This document shows, piece after piece, positions 1 through 5,299 of a stretch of 6,755 bases of DNA (its first letter is position 1; every line of letters starts with the position of its first letter). Source of the DNA: an uncultured Clostridia bacterium (GTDB lineage: Bacteria > Bacillota > Clostridia > Oscillospirales > CAG-272); assembly GCA_937894775.1 (NCBI GenBank), contig CALAXC010000255.1, forward strand, positions 1 through 6,755, read 5' to 3'. A model generated the notes under the pieces. That model was given only the letters and a program-made list of their open reading frames with translations. It was not told the origin of the DNA and ran no database searches. Made by a program: the position numbers and the translations under genes.

Positions 1-1226
1 AAGAAGCTGCCTTCAATCTTATCATCGGTAAATTTCGCTTCACTGACGTACACCTTAAGCTTTCCGTCCTCGGTAAAACCGTTTGAAAATGTCATGTCAA
101 ATGCGGATATGCGCCCTTCGTTCGTGCCCCATCCGCTTCCCGGGTCTTCCTTGGCAAACATCTTGTGCTCGGTTACAACACCCTTGGCAGTCATAAGACT
201 CTGCGCAACGGGTCCGCAATGGAACAGGATGACCTTGTTTTCATCATCGCCGTAATTGTTGTTCCAATCAAGGCAAGCTGTAGGACGTCCGCTCGCAAGC
301 TGCATAGCACGCATGGTTATCGCACTGGTAAGGTCTATCTCGCAGGAGCATACGATTCCTCTGTCATTCAGCTCGGAGATGAGAACGCAGGGACAAACTC
401 GGAGGATGGTTTCCATCTCGTTCCAACAGCGAAGCGTCAGAGCGTCAAGGTGATACTCTTCTATGTATTCATCAATAACTACGGATATTTTCGCAAGAGT
501 CAGCATATTCTGCGCGGGCACCTTCGTGAAATCGGCATACTGCAAAAGGCGCTTGACTCTTGCAAGCACAGCGGCATCGTCGTCGGCTTTTGCCTGCACC
601 TTGAAAATCAACTCGGAGAGGTCAAAGCTTTCTACGTTTATACCGTATCTCTGCAACGTTACCTCATCAAAGCGCACGGTCTTGAATGCCGTTGTTCTTG
701 CTCCGATGCAACCAAGGTTAAAGCGCTTCATTCCCTTGACTACGCGGCATATAGCCGCAAAATCATCAAGATTTTGGCGGAAAGCTTCGCTCAAAGGATG
801 AACAACGTGCGGTTTCATGACCGTAAAGGGAAGCTTATACTGATAAAACACGTCGGTTACGGAGAATTTTCCGCAATACGCATCGCGGCGATGTCTGAAA
901 TCCATTTTTCCTATCTCATCGGGGTACGCCTGCATTAAGATGGGAACGCCTGCATCCTGAAGAGCGGTGATAGCGCCGTTTTCGTCAATAAATATGGGCA
1001 TACAGAGAATAACTCCGTCATATTCACCCTCGTGACTCTTGAGCCAATCGTGGTATAAACGCCCCTCATCTCGCGTTTCGATAGCTCCGTAGCGAGTCAG
1101 GCTCTCATCCATCGCAATATAGTCATAGCCTGCATCGGTTACGGCTTTTATCATATCGGCTCTCGCGCCGGTGATCAGCTCCCCTGGCATAAAGCCTCGG
1201 TTTCCAAAATATAACGCAAATTTCAT
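1..1226 (-). CDS. L-fucose/L-arabinose isomerase-like sugar isomerase (C-terminus cut by window edge)
   Basis: The reading frame is open from the ATG at 1226 to the left edge, giving 408 visible residues; the C-terminus lies outside the window. The protein resembles COG2407 (L-fucose isomerase and related proteins), cytosolic metal-dependent enzymes that interconvert aldoses and ketoses. Visible signatures are an N-terminal FGNRGF (residues 8-13), PIFIDE (77-82), RRDAYCGKFS (113-122), WNEME (268-272), CEID (295-298), DWNNNYG (320-326) and LFHCGP around His336. By family analogy, Glu/Asp residues in WNEME or CEID together with His336 are candidate metal and catalytic residues; this is inferred, not proven. 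The start is well supported: AAAGGAG lies 10 nt upstream, inside the kinase gene, whose stop codon is one base away. The two genes are therefore almost certainly co-transcribed and probably translationally coupled. The substrate could be fucose, D-arabinose or another sugar. Confidence 0.85.
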   Translation of the reverse strand, partial: MKFALYFGNRGFMPGELITGARADMIKAVTDAGYDYIAMDESLTRYGAIETRDEGRLYHDWLKSHEGEYDGVILCMPIFIDENGAITALQDAGVPILMQAYPDEIGKMDFRHRRDAYCGKFSVTDVFYQYKLPFTVMKPHVVHPLSEAFRQNLDDFAAICRVVKGMKRFNLGCIGARTTAFKTVRFDEVTLQRYGINVESFDLSELIFKVQAKADDDAAVLARVKRLLQYADFTKVPAQNMLTLAKISVVIDEYIEEYHLDALTLRCWNEMETILRVCPCVLISELNDRGIVCSCEIDLTSAITMRAMQLASGRPTACLDWNNNYGDDENKVILFHCGPVAQSLMTAKGVVTEHKMFAKEDPGSGWGTNEGRISAFDMTFSNGFTEDGKLKVYVSEAKFTDDKIEGSF

Positions 1227-1227
1227 C

Positions 1228-2676
1228 TTAAGCAAGCTCCTTTACAAGTTTATAAATTTTTTTGTATTTTTCGTATTTTCTCTCGTACGCACCCGATGGG
1301 GCGGGGGAGAAATGCTTGGTGTAGCGCGTAAATATCTTGCGCGCATCTTCAAGTGTAGCTATACCGCCAATCGCAACCGATTGAAGCATAGCACAGCCGC
1401 ACAGACCGCCCTCCGAGGACCTTAAGACCTTGACGGGAACCTTTTGTACGTCTGCCTTGATCTGCATCCAGCGCTCTGAGTTTGAGCAACCGCCGGTAGC
1501 CACTATCTCGCTGATGTCAATACCGTATGCATTGACCGTTTCAATATTCATCCTCATTTCCATGCTCATGCCCTCGATAAGTGCCCGATACATATCGCAA
1601 TCCCTTGTGTTTAGCGAGAGGTTGAGGAACGCGCCCTTTGCGCTCAGGTCCTGATACGGCGTGGCGGCACCCGCGAGATAGGGAAGAGCTAAAACGTCAC
1701 TTGGTAAATCGGGGATATTCTTTTCCATATACGCAAAAAAGCTTGCCTCATCCCCAGCATATTCGTGCGTGATCTTTCTTCTGAACCAGTTGACCGTAGA
1801 GCCGCAGGAATAATTCAAAATGTACGTACAGTACAAGCCATCAACGGCGTACGGTACGCAGCAGTAGCCCTGCCGCCCCATCTCGATTTGAGTAGGTCTT
1901 TTTGAAAACGCCACGGTGGTGCATTCAACGGTTCCCATGCCATCCACAGCCTCGCCCGCTTTCAAAACACCTGCGCCAACGGCGGCACAGACCTGATCGT
2001 GAGAGCCAAGCACAAGAAGCGCGGGAACGTTCCATTCGGGCTTTAGCTTACCAACGATACTGCCCGCTCGCATCGGAGTAGAGAATAGGGATTTGTTTAT
2101 TCCGAAGCGCCCCAATACTTCATCCGAGAATTGCATAGCTCTGATGTCAAATGCCCCCGTTCTCGATGCTAAGGCATAGTCTATCACGCGCTTGCCTGTG
2201 AGCAGATAACCGATGTAATCACCGATAAGCATTACCTTGTGCGCTTTTGAAAACACGTCAGGCGCATGGCGCTTGATCCACAAAAGCTTTGATAGCGAAT
2301 ACATGCTGTGCGGAACAACCCCCGTGATGAGAAACGCCCTTTCCTCACCGATGGCGGACTTGATCTCCTCCGCTTCCTCCTCGCCGCGTGTGTCGGTGTA
2401 GAGCATGGGATGGAAAAGAATCTTGTCATTCTCATCCAAAAGTACGAAGGACTCTCCGAGCGACGAGATGCAAATAGATGAGATCTCAAAAACCCGCGAG
2501 ATTTCCTCAATCATCTCGCGCAAATGACCTTCGATAGCCGAAACGTCGACGTAACTATCGCCGTCTATTATCTTGAACGCGTATTCCCTGAATAAATATT
2601 TTATTATATCTCCATTTTCGGAGAACAACTGACACTTACAGCCCGTTGTACCAACATCTATGCTCAAATAAGTCAT
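1228..2676 (-). CDS. FGGY-family carbohydrate kinase
   Basis: This 482-residue protein matches the usual length (about 480-500) of FGGY sugar kinases, two-domain actin-fold enzymes that phosphorylate ketoses or polyols with ATP. The N-terminal phosphate-binding loop is IDVGTTGCK (residues 6-14). GSHDQV (224-229) carries the expected catalytic base Asp227, comparable to the GGDN motif of xylulokinase. DGMGTVE (245-251) and GGCSNSERW (395-403) correspond to the ATP and adenosine motifs of the C-terminal domain. All key motifs are intact, so it should be active. The start is fixed by AAAAGGAG six bases upstream of the ATG. It is the first gene of the operon and is followed by the isomerase, so its likely substrate is that enzyme's ketose product (a fuculose, ribulose or xylulose type). 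Residue patterns do not let me choose between fuculokinase, ribulokinase and xylulokinase. Transcription is probably controlled by the divergent PocR/AraC gene. Confidence 0.9.
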   Translation of the reverse strand: MTYLSIDVGTTGCKCQLFSENGDIIKYLFREYAFKIIDGDSYVDVSAIEGHLREMIEEISRVFEISSICISSLGESFVLLDENDKILFHPMLYTDTRGEEEAEEIKSAIGEERAFLITGVVPHSMYSLSKLLWIKRHAPDVFSKAHKVMLIGDYIGYLLTGKRVIDYALASRTGAFDIRAMQFSDEVLGRFGINKSLFSTPMRAGSIVGKLKPEWNVPALLVLGSHDQVCAAVGAGVLKAGEAVDGMGTVECTTVAFSKRPTQIEMGRQGYCCVPYAVDGLYCTYILNYSCGSTVNWFRRKITHEYAGDEASFFAYMEKNIPDLPSDVLALPYLAGAATPYQDLSAKGAFLNLSLNTRDCDMYRALIEGMSMEMRMNIETVNAYGIDISEIVATGGCSNSERWMQIKADVQKVPVKVLRSSEGGLCGCAMLQSVAIGGIATLEDARKIFTRYTKHFSPAPSGAYERKYEKYKKIYKLVKELA

Positions 2677-2710
2677 TTTTTGCTCCTTTTTTATTATTCT
2701 ACTTGATTTT

Positions 2711-2740
2711 TTGCTTGAATTATAGTATTATTTATATAAA
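2711..2740 (+). promoter_or_regulatory. Promoter of the PocR/AraC regulator gene
   Basis: TTGCTT (2711-2716) is followed by an AT-rich stretch containing TATATA (2733-2738, 16-base spacing) or TATAAA (2735-2740, 18-base spacing). This predicts transcription start near 2745-2747 and a leader of about 27 nt. It overlaps the oppositely directed operon promoter, so the two promoters probably compete. The AT-richness of the stretch makes the exact boxes uncertain. Confidence 0.4.
2719..2724 (-). promoter_or_regulatory. -10 box of the kinase-isomerase operon promoter
   Basis: On the minus strand there is a perfect TATAAT, placing transcription start near 2712 and giving a leader of about 35 nt that includes the kinase ribosome binding site. 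At the normal 16-18 base spacing no recognisable TTGACA-like -35 box exists. A perfect -10 with a missing -35 is typical of activator-dependent promoters, which fits the adjacent AraC-type gene. The start site is inferred. Confidence 0.5.
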
Positions 2741-2746
2741 AGTATG

Positions 2747-2768
2747 GTAATTTTGTACGAGGAATTAC
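2747..2768. promoter_or_regulatory. Inverted repeat, candidate operator between kinase and regulator
   Basis: GTAATT (2747-2752) and AATTAC (2763-2768) form a perfect 6-base inverted repeat with a 10-base spacer. It is centred about 45 bases upstream of the predicted kinase operon start, the classic position for an activator touching the -35 region. It also covers the Shine-Dalgarno sequence of the regulator gene (GAGGA, 2759-2763) and lies just past that gene's predicted start site, so binding could repress the regulator's own synthesis. AraC proteins more often use direct repeats, which lowers confidence. Confidence 0.35.
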
Positions 2769-2772
2769 GAAT

Positions 2773-3609
2773 ATGTCAACATTTGATTTTGATGCCCTAA
2801 AACAGCTTTTATATGATTTTTATACCTTGACTAATATCAAAACCTGCCTTTATGATTCCGAGGGGAACGAGCTTTGCTACTATCCTACGAAATTCAGCGG
2901 CTTTTGCGAGATTTTGCGCAAGGATGGGAAAATGGATTTGCGTTGCAAGGACTGCGATAAGCACGCCTTTGCTGAGTGCAGAAAAACGCGCAGTCAATAT
3001 AGCTATACCTGCCACGCGGGCTTACGGGAATGTCTGTCGCCCATCCTTTACAACAATCACATCATCGGCTTCATGATGATAGGTCAGATCAAAAATAACG
3101 GCGCAGATATTGCAGAACTGGAGAAGGAGCTTCCCGAATATTTGAGAAGCAAGTTGCGCGCGGCATACGACAGCTTGCCTACCATTTCGGAAGAAAAGTT
3201 GATCTCAGCATTTCGTGTTTTAGATGCCTGCACAAACTACGAACGTTTGAAAACCATGGTAGAGCTCTATAACGATCCAATCGAAGCACAAATAGACAAA
3301 TATATCTACGAAAATCTTTCAAAGCCGCTGTCCGTATCCCATCTATGTTCGCACTTCCATTTGTCGCATTACGAGATATATCAGATATGTAACGAATATT
3401 TTTGCGCAACACCTGCCAAGCACATAAAGAACTGCAGACTCGCATACGCATGCAAGCTGTTGGCGACCACGGATTTTGCCGTGAACAAGATCGCGTTGCT
3501 TTGCGGCATCGAGGATTATAATTATTTTTCAAAGCTATTCAAAGCCACTTACGGTATCAACCCCACGGAATACAGGAAAAACAATATCGCTTCCTCTCGC
3601 GTGGATTGA
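2773..3609 (+). CDS. AraC-family regulator with PocR-type sensory domain
   Basis: This 278-residue protein is a one-component transcription factor. Residues about 5-160 resemble the PocR ligand-binding domain, with its cysteine-rich core: Cys58, Cys61, Cys69, Cys80 and Cys87 in the pattern RCKDCDKHAFAEC ... YTCHAGLREC, followed by the hydrophobic GFMMIGQI strand. Residues about 172-270 form an AraC double HTH, including LSVSHLCSHFHLSHYEIYQI and the signature KIALLCGIEDYNYFSKLFKATYG with the terminal NPTEYRK. PocR domains are known or proposed to bind small metabolites; the namesake Salmonella PocR responds to 1,2-propanediol. The start is supported by GAGGA nine bases upstream. Divergent placement beside the kinase-isomerase operon makes it the likely activator of that operon. 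The ligand is unknown, and the cysteines might instead bind a metal or sense redox state. Confidence 0.88.
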   Translation: MSTFDFDALKQLLYDFYTLTNIKTCLYDSEGNELCYYPTKFSGFCEILRKDGKMDLRCKDCDKHAFAECRKTRSQYSYTCHAGLRECLSPILYNNHIIGFMMIGQIKNNGADIAELEKELPEYLRSKLRAAYDSLPTISEEKLISAFRVLDACTNYERLKTMVELYNDPIEAQIDKYIYENLSKPLSVSHLCSHFHLSHYEIYQICNEYFCATPAKHIKNCRLAYACKLLATTDFAVNKIALLCGIEDYNYFSKLFKATYGINPTEYRKNNIASSRVD

Positions 3610-3631
3610 TTTTTATTATACCTACACACAA

Positions 3632-3662
3632 ACAAGGGGTGAACGTTTCGTTCACCCCTTGT
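3632..3662. terminator. Strong hairpin between convergent regulator genes
   Basis: A perfect 14-base stem (3632-3645 with 3649-3662) closes on a TTT loop. Read on the minus strand it is followed by TTTGTGTG, a moderate U-rich tail, so it probably terminates the XRE gene. Read on the plus strand it lies 22 bases after the AraC-type stop codon but lacks a T-run. It may still stabilise or end that transcript. It is the only obvious terminator for either gene. Confidence 0.75.
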
Positions 3663-3682
3663 GGCTTGATATATTACGTTTT

Positions 3683-3718
3683 AACGATGGGTGGGCAAAA
3701 CGCCCATGCACAATTCGG
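3683..3718. repeat. Palindromic dispersed repeat, copy 1
   Basis: This 36-base unit matches 4558-4593 at 31 of 36 positions in the same orientation. Its core is TGGGC-AAAAC-GCCCA, a 5-base stem with a 5-base loop, and the stem extends further with mismatches. The left arm ATGGGTGGGC is intact and the right arm has diverged. It lies 31 bases beyond the stop codon of the XRE gene, between that gene and its terminator hairpin. It resembles a REP-like palindromic unit; no transposase or terminal duplication is visible. Confidence 0.6.
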
Positions 3719-3745
3719 CATGCTTGGGAAGTTGTGATTCGGCAT
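3713..3745 (+). repeat. Short direct repeat ATTCGGCAT
   Basis: The nonamer ATTCGGCAT occurs at 3713-3721 and again at 3737-3745, start to start 24 bases apart, just before the XRE stop codon in plus-strand order. The first copy overlaps the right end of the palindromic repeat. It may reflect a partial duplication of that element's edge; no function can be assigned. Confidence 0.35.
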
Positions 3746-3749
3746 AGCT

Positions 3750-4322
3750 TTAATCACTATCAGCAATACGAAGTCCTTGCATTTTCGCGGCGTATTTCAA
3801 CTCATATACCGTATCTGTCTCGCTTGCATTTGAGATGCTGTGCAGCTCTTTTTTCGCATCTTCCACGGAAGCATAAAAACCAAGCAAAGTCCGCTTGTTA
3901 ATTCCGAAAACGCCTTTTGAAATTCCATAAAGCGCACACGTCGGAACTTTCACTTTTTCATTTGATTTAGTCAATCCCGTAATTAAAGTGGCTTCGCCGT
4001 TGGTGCTGATCGTTTCAATTGAAAATTCTTCAAACGTTGATATCTTTCTCTTGTTAATATCAATGATATATAGTTTTCTCGGAATACGAATATCTTGCCG
4101 AACAGGTTGAGTGGATTGCGATATTTCCTCATCTTTAATAAGATAATCGGTAGAAACTTCAAACAGTTCGCTTATAAGCGAGAGCTTTTCAATGTCGGGA
4201 GTGCTTGTTCCGCTTTCCCATTTTGATACTGCCTGTCGGGATACTTCTAATTTTTCTGCAAGCTGTTCTTGGGACAGCCCCTTGCTTTTTCGTAACTGTT
4301 GAATCTTTACGGAAATACTCAT
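3750..4322 (-). CDS. XRE-family HTH transcriptional regulator with unrecognised C-terminal region
   Basis: The 190-residue protein starts at the ATG at 4322, seven bases after AGGAAG. The frame can be extended to a TTG at 4340, but the ribosome binding site would then lie inside the gene, so the shorter form is chosen. Residues 5-60 are a Cro/C1-type HTH: LSQEQLAEKLEVSRQAVSKW (16-35), followed by the STPDIEKLSLISELFEVSTDYL tail typical of clostridial XRE regulators. A polar linker (63-80) leads to about 110 residues (81-190) rich in beta-type residues, from PRKLYIIDI to a helical end. I do not recognise this part; it may sense a ligand or mediate dimerisation. No membrane segment is visible. 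It is transcribed alone. A sampled stretch (4021-4080) is only 25% G+C, lower than in the kinase gene. Confidence 0.85.
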   Translation of the reverse strand: MSISVKIQQLRKSKGLSQEQLAEKLEVSRQAVSKWESGTSTPDIEKLSLISELFEVSTDYLIKDEEISQSTQPVRQDIRIPRKLYIIDINKRKISTFEEFSIETISTNGEATLITGLTKSNEKVKVPTCALYGISKGVFGINKRTLLGFYASVEDAKKELHSISNASETDTVYELKYAAKMQGLRIADSD

Positions 4323-4355
4323 AATGAAGCTTCCTTTCAAAATTACTATATGGCT

Positions 4356-4384
4356 ATTTTAACCTGTAACGATCATAAAGTCTA
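4356..4384 (-). promoter_or_regulatory. Proximal promoter of the XRE gene
   Basis: On the minus strand TAGACT (plus 4379-4384) and TAAAAT (plus 4356-4361) are separated by 17 bases, giving a start near 4349 and a leader of about 27 nt. A short inverted repeat CCAC-N6-GTGG (4385-4398) abuts the -35 side, and a separate TTGACA lies at 4404-4409 without a well-spaced -10. The repeat could be an autoregulatory operator, which is an inference. Confidence 0.4.
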
Positions 4385-4473
4385 CCACTAAAACGTGGAA
4401 TAATGTCAACTGATGGTTGCATTTCTGCCATATTGTTTGAAAATCAAGTTTTGCGGATTGTTTTTACGAACTG

Positions 4474-4502
4474 ATTATACCACAAACCGCCACGAAACAC
4501 AA
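4474..4502 (-). promoter_or_regulatory. Distal extended -10 promoter upstream of the XRE gene
   Basis: On the minus strand TGGTATAAT (an extended -10, hexamer at plus 4474-4479) has TTGTGT 17 bases upstream (plus 4497-4502). Start would be near 4467, giving a leader of about 145 nt before the XRE gene. It begins just after the terminator of the upstream thioesterase. The 4323-4514 gap contains no convincing gene; it holds this promoter, the proximal one and short inverted repeats. Confidence 0.45.
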
Positions 4503-4514
4503 CTGTTTTCACAC

Positions 4515-4545
4515 AAGAAAAGGGAAGAACAAATCGTCCTTCCCT
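4515..4545 (-). terminator. Rho-independent terminator of the thioesterase gene
   Basis: On the minus strand AGGGAAGGAC pairs with GTTCTTCCCT (plus 4536-4545 and 4521-4530) in ten pairs, one a G-U, around a 5-base loop. The T-rich run TTTTCTTG follows immediately. Orientation and position, about 55 bases after the stop codon, assign it to the thioesterase transcript and separate it from the XRE promoters. Confidence 0.8.
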
Positions 4546-4557
4546 GTATCACGGCTA

Positions 4558-4593
4558 AACGATGGGGTGGCAAAACGCCCACCCATAATTCGG
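4558..4593. repeat. Palindromic dispersed repeat, copy 2
   Basis: This is the partner of the unit at 3683-3718, the same 36-base length, with 31 identities and no gaps. Here the right arm GCCCACCCAT is intact and the left arm has a G/T swap, so the two copies together imply an ancestral perfect 10-base stem around an AAAAC loop. It begins five bases beyond the thioesterase stop codon and, like copy 1, is followed on the minus strand by a terminator hairpin. Confidence 0.6.
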
Positions 4594-4598
4594 TCAGT

Positions 4599-5033
4599 TT
4601 ATTGTGCTTGATTGCTTTCGGCCAAGTGGATCTTTAGCAGTTCATCGTATTCGGGATGCTGCTTTGAAAGAGCAATAGGTCTGCCCTCGGCGTTCACAAA
4701 GCAATGATGACTCTTGCCAACGCAAACTATATCCTCGGTTCTTGCGTTTGTCATTGTATACACCACCGTCAGCGTGAGTCTCTTATATTCCGCAATAGCG
4801 ACCTCAACGCGAATCTCGTCACCGAAGGTCGTGGGGCGTTTGTAATCGCACTCTATGCCGATAACGGGAGATGCGATTCCGTCCTTCTCCCATTTTTCAT
4901 AGCCGCAACCGATCTGTTCGAGAAAGTCGATACGCGCTTCTTCCATAAAACGAATGTAGTTGGAATGATGAGTTATCCCCATTTTATCTGTTTCGTAGTA
5001 GTTGATCTTTCTGACGTACGTGTTAATTTTCAT
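4599..5033 (-). CDS. YbgC/FadM-like acyl-CoA thioesterase (hotdog fold)
   Basis: The 144-residue protein has the normal length of single-domain 4HBT-type thioesterases, which hydrolyse acyl-CoA or acyl-ACP thioesters in the cytoplasm. The family signature is clear: YYETDKMGITHHSNYIRFMEEAR (split about residues 12-34) holds the expected catalytic Asp16, the His22/His23 pair, Asn25-Tyr26 and the start of the central hotdog helix. The later strands include DEIRVEVAIAEYKRLTL and KSHHCFVN. The start is fixed by GGAG seven bases upstream of the ATG. It is a single-gene transcript with its own strong promoter and terminator, divergent from the acetyltransferase. Acyl-chain preference cannot be inferred, so a fatty-acid, branched-chain or aromatic acyl-CoA role is open. 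Confidence 0.88.
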   Translation of the reverse strand: MKINTYVRKINYYETDKMGITHHSNYIRFMEEARIDFLEQIGCGYEKWEKDGIASPVIGIECDYKRPTTFGDEIRVEVAIAEYKRLTLTVVYTMTNARTEDIVCVGKSHHCFVNAEGRPIALSKQHPEYDELLKIHLAESNQAQ

Positions 5034-5066
5034 TTGTTTTCTCCGTTAAATCTTATCTATGTGGTT

Positions 5067-5095
5067 ATTATATCATAACTTTGCGGACTTTTCAA
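5067..5095 (-). promoter_or_regulatory. Promoter of the thioesterase gene
   Basis: On the minus strand TTGAAA (plus 5090-5095) and TATAAT (plus 5067-5072) are 17 bases apart, with a TG one base upstream of the -10 (extended -10). Start would be near 5060, leaving a leader of about 27 nt. It is near consensus and points to constitutive expression. Confidence 0.75.
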
Positions 5096-5114
5096 TCGTT
5101 TGTGTATTGGGCGG

Positions 5115-5143
5115 TTGAACTGTTCAAGCTTTTGTGATATAAT
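5115..5143 (+). promoter_or_regulatory. Promoter of the acetyltransferase gene
   Basis: TTGAAC (5115-5120) and TATAAT (5138-5143) are exactly 17 bases apart, with TG one base before the -10. Start would be near 5150, giving an unusually long leader of about 150 nt. Its -35 box lies 19 bases from the -35 of the divergent thioesterase promoter, so the two may share upstream binding proteins. Confidence 0.75.
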
Positions 5144-5157
5144 ATGTTCACAAGCTT
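5126..5157. promoter_or_regulatory. Inverted repeat flanking the acetyltransferase -10 box
   Basis: TTGTGA (5132-5137) and TCACAA (5148-5153) form a perfect 6-base inverted repeat with a 10-base spacer that contains the -10 box. Outside it, AAGCTT on the left and GCTT on the right continue the symmetry with a two-base offset. A repressor bound here would block the promoter. No regulator is identified. Confidence 0.35.
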
Positions 5158-5164
5158 CGGCTTG
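5151..5164 (+). promoter_or_regulatory. UUCG-capped hairpin at the 5' end of the acetyltransferase mRNA
   Basis: CAAGC (5151-5155) pairs with GCTTG (5160-5164) around TTCG, giving the especially stable C(UUCG)G tetraloop. It falls at or next to the predicted transcription start, where such a hairpin could protect the transcript from 5' decay. It could also be half of the DNA operator that it overlaps. Confidence 0.4.
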
Positions 5165-5188
5165 AATATTTTTATCGGAGTGTGCTTT

Positions 5189-5224
5189 TTGAAAAACACC
5201 AACCTTTTGGAGATTGTACTGTAA
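5189..5224 (+). CDS. Possible leader peptide ORF (11 codons) upstream of the acetyltransferase
   Basis: A TTG codon at 5189 lies eight bases after GGAG (5177-5180) and opens a reading frame encoding MKNTNLLEIVL, with TAA at 5222-5224. It is inside the predicted acetyltransferase leader, 75 bases before the main start codon. Its stop codon directly abuts a stem-loop (5225-5263), the layout seen in leader-peptide attenuators. The TTG start and short length mean it could be chance. Confidence 0.25.
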   Translation: MKNTNLLEIVL

Positions 5225-5263
5225 ACGAGAGGTTTGCAAATACATTCTCGGCAATCCTCTCGT
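5225..5263 (+). promoter_or_regulatory. Leader stem-loop, candidate attenuator
   Basis: ACGAGAGG (5225-5232) pairs perfectly with CCTCTCGT (5256-5263). After a single T-T mismatch the stem continues with TTGC (5234-5237) and GCAA (5251-5254), leaving a 13-base loop. Only ATTTTG follows, so it is at best a weak terminator. It lies 24 bases before the acetyltransferase ribosome binding site and could affect RNA stability or translation. Confidence 0.45.
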
Positions 5264-5299
5264 ATTTTGAACGTCAACAATTTATGAAAGGATTTAACA

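Noticed and set aside
165..938. Plus-strand open frame of 257 codons
   Set aside because: It lies entirely antisense to the isomerase, whose frame carries clear family motifs. The plus-strand translation shows none.
2809..3015. Minus-strand 68-codon frame inside the PocR/AraC gene
   Set aside because: It is antisense to the cysteine-rich sensory domain and has no independent evidence.
4323..4340. Six-residue N-terminal extension of the XRE regulator from a TTG codon
   Set aside because: The good ribosome binding site lies inside this extension, seven bases before the ATG at 4322, so the ATG is the start.
3632..4593. Possible insertion sequence or MITE bounded by the hairpins around the XRE gene
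   Set aside because: The two palindromes are in direct rather than inverted orientation, each belongs to a gene 3' end, and no transposase or target-site duplication is visible.
4413..4637. Plus-strand 74-codon frame
   Set aside because: It crosses a promoter, a terminator and the palindromic repeat and enters the thioesterase gene antisense. It has no ribosome binding site or motif.
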